DNA of 9,614 nt from Cryomorphaceae bacterium (GTDB taxonomy: Bacteria > Bacteroidota > Bacteroidia > Flavobacteriales > Schleiferiaceae): NCBI GenBank assembly GCA_003444795.1, contig DLWR01000052.1:1-9614 (forward strand). The letters run 5' to 3'. A program made the position numbers and the translations under genes. Position 1 is the stretch's first letter. The number at the start of each line of letters is the position of its first letter. Below the pieces are notes generated by a model. The model was not told the origin of the DNA. It searched no databases and saw only the letters and a program-made list of their open reading frames with translations. This document shows, in pieces, positions 1 to 6,578 of the stretch.

Positions 1-30
1 AAAAAAGCCCCGGCATGCCGGGGCTTTTTT
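1..30. terminator. Bidirectional rho-independent terminator (perfect 30-bp palindrome)
   Basis: The first 30 bases form a perfect inverted repeat centred between positions 15 and 16. Six A's are followed by a GC-rich arm GCCCCGG, a CATG centre, the complementary arm CCGGGGC and six T's. As RNA it gives a 7-bp all-GC stem with a CATG loop, extended by A-U pairs. Because both flanks are A/T runs, it can terminate transcription on either strand. It lies 19 nt beyond the stop codon of the minus-strand gene ending at 50, so it most simply ends that transcript, possibly the whole cluster back to 4587. What it ends on the plus strand lies outside the window. Confidence 0.9.
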
Positions 31-49
31 GTTGGATGATGCCAATGGC

Positions 50-3000
50 TTACTGAATCACAATGATCTCACTCGCGGCCACGCCATTCTGCGTGCGCGT
101 TACGAGGTAGCTTCCCTTCGCCAGACCTTGAACTTGGATGGTCAAGAACTCCGTTCCTGCGGGGACACGCTTGAGGTCCATGCGGCGAACAACGCGGCCC
201 TCTAAGGTGCGCACAGAAATCAACACCTCACCATTTGCCTCCACAGGCACCTGAATGCGCTCAGATGCTGGATTGGGGTATACGCCCAACTTTAAGCCCT
301 CATTGGCACGTGGACGCTCGTCCACACTTACTGGACGGCTCGTTGCCGTTGACGTGGTGTGGAACAGGCCGCGACCATGCGTAGCGATGAAGAAGTCTCC
401 CTCACTGGCGCTGCTACCTGGAGCATTGGGGTCGTAGTTCTCATTGGTGCGGTATTGCTCGATTTCAAAGACAGGAATGCGTGCCATGCCATCGTTCTCC
501 TCCGTATACGTAGGAGCACCACTGCTTAGGTTATCTGTGATGAAGACTCCCCACTCCGTACCCACTACGAGACGGTTGCTGTTGCCTTTGTCAAAAGAGA
601 TAGCATACGCAGGAACGTTGGGCAAGTTGCCTTGCTTGGGTGAGAAGGTAGGCGTACCGGCCAACGCGTTGGTTGAAACATAGACAAAGTTGGTATTGCC
701 GTAGTTGCCCAAGGATACTGCCACGCGGTTTGCGTCGCTAGGATCCACATCGATGCCTGTTACAACGCGGTTGGGGAAGTTGCCAATTTGCGTAACCGTC
801 AATACATAGCTATTGACGCTATCAATGCTGGCCTCGCTCTTCGTGCGTGCCTGCTGCAAGTTTGAAATGCGGTATAAACGACCGTTGGTGGTACCCACGA
901 AGAGGTGGTCCCCGTCGTTGGAAATCTTCATGTACTGAGGCGTCGTACCGTAGCCCAAGTGTGCAATCTGCCACCACTGGGTGCTTCCAAATTGATGCAC
1001 TTCACGCGTCATCCAAATTCCGCCAATCGTGGGGAATACGGCGTCGCTCCAAGAGCTCAAACCTGCAAAGAACATCGATTGAACGGGGTCTTGCGTCTTG
1101 AAATTATCTCCCACATTCATGACGCTCGTCGTCGTGACTTCAATGGGAAGTCCACCAATCGCCGACGGCAAGGTCAATTCAGAACCGGCAGGCAAGAAGA
1201 CATCACAGGTCATAATTACTTCAGCCAAAGGCGCTGAGGTGAAGGTCACTTCGAAGTAGCCAGAGTCTGCAACAAAGAAGCCCGAACCATCAGAACTGCT
1301 CAAGTTGCCTTGCGCATCTGCCGTAAGGGTAACAGGACCTGCAACCACTTGGAAGGTCCCCGCCAAATACTCAGCTGCATCCTGTCCGTGGCGCATCTTG
1401 CCTTTAAATACCTTTTTGATACCATCACCATAGCCCATGGAGCGAAGCGCAGGTAACAACTCAAAGTTGACCGAATCTTCAGAGTTGACGTCGTTGGAAG
1501 TCTCCCAAAGTTCGAAAGGCATCATCCAGTTGGACAAGGGGAAGCCACGTTGAGAGGCCAAGTTCATCACAGGTGAGGCGAAAGAGCTCCAAGAAGCACC
1601 CTCGTTAGCTGAGCGATAGAAGCTACCGTTTTGCGTTTCTGCAAACATCACCTTTGGACGCAGCCAAGAAATGTCAGAGTGGCCACCGTCACCGCCAAAA
1701 ACATCCTTGGCGCCATTGGGAGACACTAACGTGCCATCCAGGTAGGACGTACCATTGTCTTGGCAGCCGCCAATCAGTTTGCGGTCCTTACCGACGCCAA
1801 AACCAAAGTACTGGAAGGTCGTATACCCTAGGTTGCGCTCGGTCCACGTTTGGCCGTGGTCGGTGGATTTGAATACGCCACCGTCGTTGGAGGTATACGC
1901 AATATTGGAGTTATTCGGATCAAAAACCATTTCATGGCTGTCCGCATGCAAGTAGTAAGGATTGCCACCACCGAAATTGTTCAGGGTGCTTACCTGGCTC
2001 CAGCCTTGGTTCAAATCCCACTGCCATACCGTGATACCGCCCAACCAAATATGGTCCTTATTCGAAGGAGAAATGGCGAAAAGCAAATCGTAAATACCCT
2101 GGCAATATTGACCTGAGCCTGAGCCATTGCACAAGGGATCAAAGTTGTTGCCGCGCTGGCCAATTTTGGACCAGGTCGTTCCACCGTCCGTAGAGCGGTA
2201 AACGGCTGCCAACTTGCTGCCATTGGTCTGAACCACATAAACGTAGTTTTCATCCTGAGGGCTGATGGCATAGCGCATACGGCTTCCGGTACGGCGTGGA
2301 AGGCTAGTCGCCGTCACCACCGGGGAAGAGATTTCCGTGAAGGTGCTACCATCCGAGGAATACATCGTCTGACCCGAACGGTTCAGGAAAATCTTGCCAG
2401 AGGTAGAAATCGCAAAGTCATTTACACCGCCCGTTAGAAGGGTGGTCCAAGTGGCTCCACCATCTGTAGACTTCTTGAAGCCCGTATTTGTGGCAGCATA
2501 GATTGTGCTGGCATCTGTGGGGTGTGCTGCGATGTCCGCAACCGCTGACCAATCACCACTTCCAGAGACACTTGCGGGCGTCGTAGAGGCCAGGTGCGTG
2601 AACGTATTACCTCCGTCCGTGGATTTGTAGATGCCACCACCTGCGAAATTGGGGGTGGTGTTTTGACCCGTACCGCCGTAACCGAGGAAAATCTCTCCAG
2701 TCCCGTAGTAAATGTCGCCGTTGGATGTCTGGGTGATGGAGGCTACGGATTGGTTGGCGCCCGGATCGCTCACCACGTTCCACGTTGCACCACCATTGAC
2801 CGACTTGAACAAACCACCACCGACAGAACCCGCGAAGACATGTGCAGAATTGTTCTTGTCGACCAAGAGGGCGCGCGTACGACCACCGTAGTTGTCCGGA
2901 CCTTTGCTGTCCCACATCAAGGTGCTGGTTTTAGCTAAAGGCATGGACAAGAGGTCTTGCCATTCTTGAGCTACCACTGCGGGATCAATCTCACCGGTTA

Positions 3001-3193
3001 CACCATTGGCGCGCAGCATGTGCAAGTACTCTTGGGCACCTGCAATCGATTGGCTTGCTTCCGCGTGGCGCGGAGTGTAGCGGGCTTGGGGGGAAGAAGC
3101 AGGAAGGAAGGAAACAGCGGTGAGTGCTGCAACTCCTAAGGACCCTGCGATATAAAGCTTCGTACGTGTTTGCATCGTTCGGATGGTTTTCAA
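50..3193 (-). CDS. T9SS-sorted secreted Asp-box (BNR/VPS10-like) beta-propeller protein
   Basis: A secreted protein of 1047 residues from the TTG at 3193, or 1041 from the ATG at 3175. The ATG gives a tidier signal peptide: MQTRTKLYIAG, then a hydrophobic core and a likely cleavage near SPQA/RY. I therefore suspect the true start is 3175. Six Asp-box motifs of the S-x-D-x-G-x-T-W type are visible (numbering from TTG) near residues 130-138, 190-198, 241-249, 333-341, 442-450 and 527-535. These mark beta-propeller blades like those of sialidases and sortilins. Residues about 565-725 lack Asp-boxes and interrupt the pattern; propeller-like sequence resumes to about 945 and ends with ATHGRGLF, a motif I associate with this family. 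From about 968 to the end is a type A T9SS sorting domain (GVYPNPAS, then GSYLV and a short terminal strand). The product should cross the inner membrane by Sec and the outer membrane by T9SS, ending surface-bound or released. No catalytic residues are recognised; ligand binding, adhesion or glycan hydrolysis are all possible. It follows lipA by 26-44 nt and ends just before a strong terminator. Confidence 0.88.
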   Translation of the reverse strand: MKTIRTMQTRTKLYIAGSLGVAALTAVSFLPASSPQARYTPRHAEASQSIAGAQEYLHMLRANGVTGEIDPAVVAQEWQDLLSMPLAKTSTLMWDSKGPDNYGGRTRALLVDKNNSAHVFAGSVGGGLFKSVNGGATWNVVSDPGANQSVASITQTSNGDIYYGTGEIFLGYGGTGQNTTPNFAGGGIYKSTDGGNTFTHLASTTPASVSGSGDWSAVADIAAHPTDASTIYAATNTGFKKSTDGGATWTTLLTGGVNDFAISTSGKIFLNRSGQTMYSSDGSTFTEISSPVVTATSLPRRTGSRMRYAISPQDENYVYVVQTNGSKLAAVYRSTDGGTTWSKIGQRGNNFDPLCNGSGSGQYCQGIYDLLFAISPSNKDHIWLGGITVWQWDLNQGWSQVSTLNNFGGGNPYYLHADSHEMVFDPNNSNIAYTSNDGGVFKSTDHGQTWTERNLGYTTFQYFGFGVGKDRKLIGGCQDNGTSYLDGTLVSPNGAKDVFGGDGGHSDISWLRPKVMFAETQNGSFYRSANEGASWSSFASPVMNLASQRGFPLSNWMMPFELWETSNDVNSEDSVNFELLPALRSMGYGDGIKKVFKGKMRHGQDAAEYLAGTFQVVAGPVTLTADAQGNLSSSDGSGFFVADSGYFEVTFTSAPLAEVIMTCDVFLPAGSELTLPSAIGGLPIEVTTTSVMNVGDNFKTQDPVQSMFFAGLSSWSDAVFPTIGGIWMTREVHQFGSTQWWQIAHLGYGTTPQYMKISNDGDHLFVGTTNGRLYRISNLQQARTKSEASIDSVNSYVLTVTQIGNFPNRVVTGIDVDPSDANRVAVSLGNYGNTNFVYVSTNALAGTPTFSPKQGNLPNVPAYAISFDKGNSNRLVVGTEWGVFITDNLSSGAPTYTEENDGMARIPVFEIEQYRTNENYDPNAPGSSASEGDFFIATHGRGLFHTTSTATSRPVSVDERPRANEGLKLGVYPNPASERIQVPVEANGEVLISVRTLEGRVVRRMDLKRVPAGTEFLTIQVQGLAKGSYLVTRTQNGVAASEIIVIQ
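53..292 (-). other. Type A T9SS C-terminal sorting domain (coding segment)
   Basis: The last 80 or so codons of the propeller gene encode the sorting module. It opens with LGVYPNPASERI, the hallmark YPNP motif of type A sorting domains. It continues with strand-rich segments (GEVLISVRTLEGRVVRR, then FLTIQVQGLAKGSYLVT) and closes with a short strand SEIIVIQ. In characterised Bacteroidota such domains target cargo to the T9SS translocon and are normally removed on export, often with lipid attachment at the surface. Assignment here rests on motif recognition. Confidence 0.88.
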
Positions 3194-3198
3194 TTCGT

Positions 3199-3206
3199 TA
3201 AAAATA
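3199..3206 (-). promoter_or_regulatory. Possible weak -7 element ahead of the secreted propeller gene
   Basis: Read on the minus strand the bases are TATTTTTA, 7 of 8 matches to the Bacteroidota -7 consensus TAnnTTTG. They sit in the short gap between the lipA stop and the propeller gene. Transcription starting a few bases downstream would leave room only for the ATG at 3175, not the TTG at 3193. The -33 side is poor: the best candidate is a CTG about 16 nt upstream, inside the end of lipA. Such T-rich octamers occur by chance, so this is tentative, and co-transcription with lipA is equally compatible. Confidence 0.2.
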
Positions 3207-3219
3207 AGGCTTAAATCGC

Positions 3220-4092
3220 TTACAGAATGTGTTTTTCCGCATGATAAGAGGATCGAACTAAGGGCCCGGACTCTACATGGATGAATCCTAGGGCTTTGGC
3301 CTCAACTTCAAGCTGTTGAAAGATCTCGGGTTCCACGAAGCGTTGCACCGGCAAATGCTTGGGGGTAGGTTGAAGGTATTGGCCCAAGGTAACCACGTCC
3401 ACACGGGCCTCGCGCAACTCGTGCAAGGCTTCCCGCACTTCATCCACGGTTTCGCCTAGACCGAGCATGATGCCTGTCTTGGTGCGGTGTGCACCGTTAT
3501 CCTTGAGGTATTTGAGCACGGCCAAGCTACGATCGTATTGCGCTTGTATTCTCACTTGACGCGTAAGGCGACGCACCGTTTCCATGTTGTGCGAAATCAC
3601 CTCCGGCGCGGCTTCTAAAATGCGGTCGAGCTGGGATTCGTTGCCGCGGAAATCTGGTATCAGGGTTTCCATAGTAGTTCCAGGGCTGATTCGTCGAACT
3701 GCTTTGATGGTTTCGGCCCAGAGAATAGAGCCGCCATCTGGCAAGTCGTCCCGATCCACCGACGTCAAGACCGCGTGCTTCACTTTCATCAATTTGATGG
3801 AGCGACCGACGCGGTCCGGCTCATCCCAATCCACGGGCAAGGGGCGTCCGGTAGCTACGTTGCAAAAGCCGCAAGAACGCGTACAGATATTGCCCAAAAT
3901 CATGAAGGTGGCCGTGCCTTCGCCCCAGCATTCGCCCATGTTGGGGCAGTGTCCAGACTCACAGATAGTGTGGAGCTTATACTGATCCACCAGGGAGCGC
4001 ACGTGTTTGTAGTTTTCCCCGGTTGGGAGTTTCACGCGGAGCCATTTGGGCTTGCGTGTCGGCGTGGTCGAGGAAGGGGCCAGTTCGGACAT
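3220..4092 (-). CDS. lipA: Lipoyl synthase LipA (radical SAM)
   Basis: LipA inserts two sulfur atoms at C6 and C8 of protein-bound octanoyl groups, making the lipoyl cofactor of 2-oxoacid dehydrogenases and the glycine cleavage system. At 290 residues it has the usual length. Both Fe-S cluster motifs are complete. The auxiliary cluster, which donates sulfur, has CxxxxCxxxxxC (Cys44, Cys49, Cys55, in ICESGHCPNMGECW). The radical SAM cluster has CxxxCxxC (Cys70, Cys74, Cys77, in ICTRSCGFC). The conserved C-terminal RSSYHA at about 280-285 supplies the serine that ligates the auxiliary cluster. The ATG at 4092 is 6 nt past the stop of ytxJ, so the two are probably co-translated, and the propeller gene begins 26-44 nt downstream. 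I see no lipB or lplA in the window, so the octanoyl source is encoded elsewhere. Nothing suggests a defect. Identification is very secure. Confidence 0.98.
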   Translation of the reverse strand: MSELAPSSTTPTRKPKWLRVKLPTGENYKHVRSLVDQYKLHTICESGHCPNMGECWGEGTATFMILGNICTRSCGFCNVATGRPLPVDWDEPDRVGRSIKLMKVKHAVLTSVDRDDLPDGGSILWAETIKAVRRISPGTTMETLIPDFRGNESQLDRILEAAPEVISHNMETVRRLTRQVRIQAQYDRSLAVLKYLKDNGAHRTKTGIMLGLGETVDEVREALHELREARVDVVTLGQYLQPTPKHLPVQRFVEPEIFQQLEVEAKALGFIHVESGPLVRSSYHAEKHIL

Positions 4093-4098
4093 GGTAGT

Positions 4099-4455
4099 TT
4101 AACCTAAAGATTCGGATTTTGTTTGTGTCAACCAGCCCTCAATCGTTTCGCCTCGGACTTCAAAATGGCTGGCGTCTGCGATGGCTTTTCCGTCCATTAT
4201 GAAGAGCAATTGGGGGCTTTCATGCCAAATGCCATATCGTTCAGCAATGTGGTTGGACAAGCTGCGGGATTCAATGACTTTGACGATCGCCAAGACAGGA
4301 GCATCTTCGGGAGATTCGTAGCGCGCTAGGAGGCGTTCGGCTTGCGTGCTGATTGGACAACGGGTGCTATGCTTGAAAATCAAGAAGCCCCGGTCTCCCG
4401 AGGCTGCCTCTAAGGCCAGCAATTCCGTCTCCGAGCTGAGAACGGAGCCGATCAT
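4099..4455 (-). CDS. ytxJ: YtxJ/BrxC-type monothiol bacilliredoxin
   Basis: A 118-residue thioredoxin-fold protein that fits the bacillithiol-system YtxJ (BrxC) family. The active-site stretch FKHSTRCPIS carries Cys33, which is the only cysteine in the protein; the second CXXC cysteine of thioredoxin is replaced by serine (C-P-I-S), giving a monothiol enzyme. Downstream, IWHESPQLLFIMDGK carries the expected Ser-Pro (cis-proline) ahead of a strand, and ASHFEV matches the family's ASH signature as I remember it. Family members reduce protein-bacillithiol mixed disulfides in the cytoplasm, so the host probably makes bacillithiol, though no biosynthesis gene is present here. The ATG directly follows the TAA of the upstream small lipoprotein gene, and the stop is 6 nt before lipA. 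The proximity to an Fe-S enzyme suggests a redox role alongside it, which is inference. No signal peptide is present. Confidence 0.88.
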   Translation of the reverse strand: MIGSVLSSETELLALEAASGDRGFLIFKHSTRCPISTQAERLLARYESPEDAPVLAIVKVIESRSLSNHIAERYGIWHESPQLLFIMDGKAIADASHFEVRGETIEGWLTQTKSESLG

Positions 4456-4587
4456 TTATGCCGTGGGAAGTGCCGGTGCAGAAACAGATGCCGAACCAAT
4501 AAAGGCAGGACATTTTTCCGCAGAACCGCAGGAAGCCAAACCAGCTACGAAGAGCACAACGAGGGCAATAGCAAAAAGACGTTTCAT
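4456..4587 (-). CDS. Tiny lipoprotein with a C-P-A-F motif, translationally linked to ytxJ
   Basis: A 43-residue protein starting MKRLFAIALVV. It has a Lys-Arg n-region, a hydrophobic core and a lipobox LASC at residues 17-20, so signal peptidase II should cleave before Cys20 and leave a 24-residue lipidated peptide. The mature part begins CGSAEKCPAFIG, with a second cysteine at 26, then Ser/Ala/Pro-rich sequence to the end. I recall very short Bacteroidota lipoproteins with an SCG...KCPAY/F beginning, so this looks like a real, poorly described family; that is memory, not a search. The ATG at 4587 is preferred because an upstream extension to 4647 would add 20 charged residues ahead of the signal peptide and overlap the divergent ung gene. 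The TAA stop is immediately followed by the ytxJ ATG, implying one transcript and probable coupling. Function unknown. Confidence 0.75.
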   Translation of the reverse strand: MKRLFAIALVVLFVAGLASCGSAEKCPAFIGSASVSAPALPTA

Positions 4588-4623
4588 CCGAATGAATTTG
4601 TTCAAAAATACGACTTTCGCAGT
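4588..4623. promoter_or_regulatory. Compact divergent promoter region between the lipoprotein-ytxJ-lipA cluster and ung-rmuC-rlmB
   Basis: Only 36 bp separate two divergent start codons. On the minus strand, 4610-4603 reads TATTTTTG, a perfect match to the Bacteroidota -7 consensus TAnnTTTG, 15 nt ahead of the lipoprotein ATG. On the plus strand, 4593-4600 reads TGAATTTG, a 7/8 match, 23 nt ahead of the ung ATG. A clear TTG-type -33 box at the usual 17-23 bp spacing is not visible on either side, and both -33 regions would fall inside the opposing coding sequence. Neither start has a strong Shine-Dalgarno, which is normal for the phylum. The promoters, if real, overlap or sit back to back, and leaders would be very short. 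Confidence 0.45.
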
Positions 4624-5316
4624 ATGCATCCGCTTTCCCCTCCCCACTCTTGGAAAATCGCTTTGGAAAAAGCCATGGGCGCAAGCGCTTTACAGGCCCT
4701 GATGGACCGAATGCAGCAGGCCTATGCCTCAGAAACCGTTTACCCTCCGGCCGAACACGTATGGGCAGCGTTGGAGCACGTGGTGCCGGAGGACGTTCGC
4801 GTGGTGGTACTTGGCCAAGACCCCTACCATGGATTCGGGCAAGCACATGGCTATGCCTTTTCCGTGCCCCCTGGATGCCCCATTCCGCCTTCCCTTCGCA
4901 ATATTTTTAAGGAATACGCGCAGGATACGGGATTCGCTATTCCGAATTCCGGAGATCTGCGCCCATGGGCCGACCAAGGGGTTTTGCTCCTCAACACGGC
5001 CCTGACTGTGAGCGAGGGGCAGCCGGGAAGCCATAGTGCTTGGGGCTATTCCACGTTCGTTTCCGGCCTCCTGCACCACCTCAGCACCACGGGCGGCCCA
5101 AAGGCTTTCTGGCTTTGGGGCAAGCATGCGCAAAGTGCCGGCCAATCCATTTCGTCGGAAGGGCATTTCATCCTAGAATCTTCCCACCCCTCCCCGTTGG
5201 GTGCCTACCGAGGCTTCTTTGGTTCTAAGCCCTTTAGCAAGACCAATGCTTTTTTTGAACAAAAGGGCCTTTCTCCCCTTTCGTGGTGTTTGGAGGGCTT
5301 ACCTTTAAGCCTATGA
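4624..5316 (+). CDS. ung: Uracil-DNA glycosylase, family 1
   Basis: Ung removes uracil from DNA, starting base excision repair of deaminated cytosine and misincorporated dUMP. It is 230 residues long, close to the E. coli enzyme. The water-activating loop GQDPYH lies at 64-69, with catalytic Asp66 and Tyr68. The sequence LLLNTALTV carries the uracil-recognising Asn124. The minor-groove loop HPSPL starts at His188, the second catalytic residue, and is followed by AYRGFFGSKPFSKTN, a strongly conserved family stretch. The Pro-rich loop PPS is at 88-90. All key residues are present, so the enzyme should be active. The ATG at 4624 is the first gene of a plus-strand operon and lies 36 nt from the divergent lipoprotein gene. 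Its TGA overlaps the rmuC start as ATGA. Secure identification. Confidence 0.98.
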   Translation: MHPLSPPHSWKIALEKAMGASALQALMDRMQQAYASETVYPPAEHVWAALEHVVPEDVRVVVLGQDPYHGFGQAHGYAFSVPPGCPIPPSLRNIFKEYAQDTGFAIPNSGDLRPWADQGVLLLNTALTVSEGQPGSHSAWGYSTFVSGLLHHLSTTGGPKAFWLWGKHAQSAGQSISSEGHFILESSHPSPLGAYRGFFGSKPFSKTNAFFEQKGLSPLSWCLEGLPLSL

Positions 5317-6578
5317 CCAACGCGCTTATTCTCCTCTTGCTGGTCGTCCTCACGGCCGCCTCTTTTTATGCCATTTGGATGCAACGCAAACGCAGTTTTA
5401 CCTCAGAAACTTCTGGGGAGGCCGAACGCATTTCAGAGCTCGAGCGCAGCCTTCGCGAGGCGGAACTAGAAGTCGCCCGTTTGCAAGAGCGCCTTCAAAA
5501 TTTAGAAAGTCAAAAGGCTCAAATGAGCCAAGAATTCAAATTGGCGGCCCACGAAGCTCTCCAAGCCCAAACAGAAGCTTTGCAGAAGCAAATGAAGGAG
5601 GCTAATTCGGCCCAACTGTCCGTTATTCTCGCCCCATTCCGTGAAAAACTAGACCTCTTTGGACAACGCGTTCAGGACACCCATGAAAAGGGACAGCGGG
5701 AGCGCATTGAGCTAAAAACGGAGGTCAACAAGCTGGTGGAGCAGAACGAAAAACTCAAGAATGAAGCCAACCAACTGACCAAAGCCCTTCGTGGCGATGT
5801 AAAAATGCAAGGCAATTGGGGGGAAATGGTTTTGGAGCGATTGCTCGAACGCACGGGACTCACCAAAGGCCAAGAATACAGCGTTCAAGAAAGCATCACG
5901 ACGGAAGACGGCAAGCGCTACCAGCCCGATGTAGTTCTACACCTGCCTGAAGACAAGCACATTATTGTTGACTCCAAAGTTTCCCTGGTAGCCTACGAGC
6001 GCTTTGTGAACGCTGATAATCCTGAGGAGCAAGCCGTCGCACTAAAGGAGCACATCACATCCATTAAGAACCATATTCGGGGACTGAGCGAAAAGAACTA
6101 CCAAAACTTGTACGGACTGTCCTTGGACTTTGTCATCCTCTTCGTCCCCATTGAAGGCGCGTATTCGGTGGCACTCCAAGCCGAACCCGGCCTCTACCAA
6201 GAAGCTTTTGACAAGAACATCGCCTTGGTGAGTGCCACCAGCTTGTGGTCCACATTGCGCACAGTAGGCACACTCTGGCGGCAGGAACGCCAAAATGCCA
6301 ATGTCCAGGAAATCATTCGCCAGGCCTCCGACCTCTACGACAAGTTTGTGGGCTTTTCGGAGGAACTCGTCAAGGTGGGCAACCAAATGGACACCGCTAA
6401 ACGGACTTATGAAAACAGCATGAAGATGCTGGTCGAAGGAAAAGGGAACCTCGTGCGTCGCACAGAAAACCTGCGCGTGCTAGGCCTTAAAAACAGTAAA
6501 ACGGTGCATCCCCATTTGGTGGATCGCGCCATGGATGCAGCTCCTTCCGAGGAGGAATCCAGCGACACCCCTAGCTAA
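5313..6578 (+). CDS. rmuC: RmuC family protein (DNA recombination limiting protein)
   Basis: A 421-residue RmuC-family protein from the ATG at 5313. An N-terminal membrane helix spans about residues 4-22, with Arg/Lys just after it, so most of the protein is probably cytoplasmic and membrane-anchored. A long coiled coil runs from about 35 to 160, rich in Glu/Lys/Gln heptads. The conserved RmuC domain fills about 160-390, with GNWGEMVLERLLE at 167-179, PDVVLHLPEDKHIIVDSK at 205-222 and LFVPIEGAY at 276-284. The Asp206, Asp220 and Lys222 arrangement resembles a PD-(D/E)xK nuclease core, as proposed for the family. E. coli RmuC limits recombination at inverted repeats; its biochemical action is poorly defined. 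I prefer 5313 over the GTG at 5283 because 5313 forms the ATGA overlap with ung and puts the membrane helix at the N-terminus. A GGAGGG lies 15 nt upstream, too far for an ideal ribosome site. The tail is acidic. Confidence 0.95.
   Translation: MTNALILLLLVVLTAASFYAIWMQRKRSFTSETSGEAERISELERSLREAELEVARLQERLQNLESQKAQMSQEFKLAAHEALQAQTEALQKQMKEANSAQLSVILAPFREKLDLFGQRVQDTHEKGQRERIELKTEVNKLVEQNEKLKNEANQLTKALRGDVKMQGNWGEMVLERLLERTGLTKGQEYSVQESITTEDGKRYQPDVVLHLPEDKHIIVDSKVSLVAYERFVNADNPEEQAVALKEHITSIKNHIRGLSEKNYQNLYGLSLDFVILFVPIEGAYSVALQAEPGLYQEAFDKNIALVSATSLWSTLRTVGTLWRQERQNANVQEIIRQASDLYDKFVGFSEELVKVGNQMDTAKRTYENSMKMLVEGKGNLVRRTENLRVLGLKNSKTVHPHLVDRAMDAAPSEEESSDTPS

Noticed and set aside
847..1237. 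Overlapping plus-strand frames opposite the propeller gene
   Set aside because: They are antisense to a continuous 1047-codon frame with signal peptide and sorting domain, and show no family features.
1589..2806. Recurrent short DNA similarity (around CCACCGTCCGT on the plus strand) that could look like a dispersed repeat array
   Set aside because: The copies coincide with the codons for the Asp-box S-T-D-G-G motifs on the minus strand, so they reflect protein repeats, not a CRISPR or DNA-level repeat.
3584..4107. Plus-strand frames of 110-133 codons opposite lipA
   Set aside because: They are antisense to invariant LipA cysteine motifs and have no recognisable product.
4588..4647. A 20-residue N-terminal extension of the small lipoprotein (ATG at 4647)
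   Set aside because: It would put charged residues before a textbook lipoprotein signal peptide and overlap the divergent ung gene. The ATG at 4587 fits better.
4367..4846. A 159-codon minus-strand frame spanning the lipoprotein, the divergent gap and the start of ung
   Set aside because: It overlaps three better-supported genes on both strands, is Arg/Pro-rich in the manner of a shadow frame, and shows no domain.
5283..5312. GTG start for rmuC, 10 codons upstream
   Set aside because: The ATG at 5313 makes the ATGA overlap with ung and starts just before the membrane helix. The extra ten residues are a by-product of the ung 3' end.
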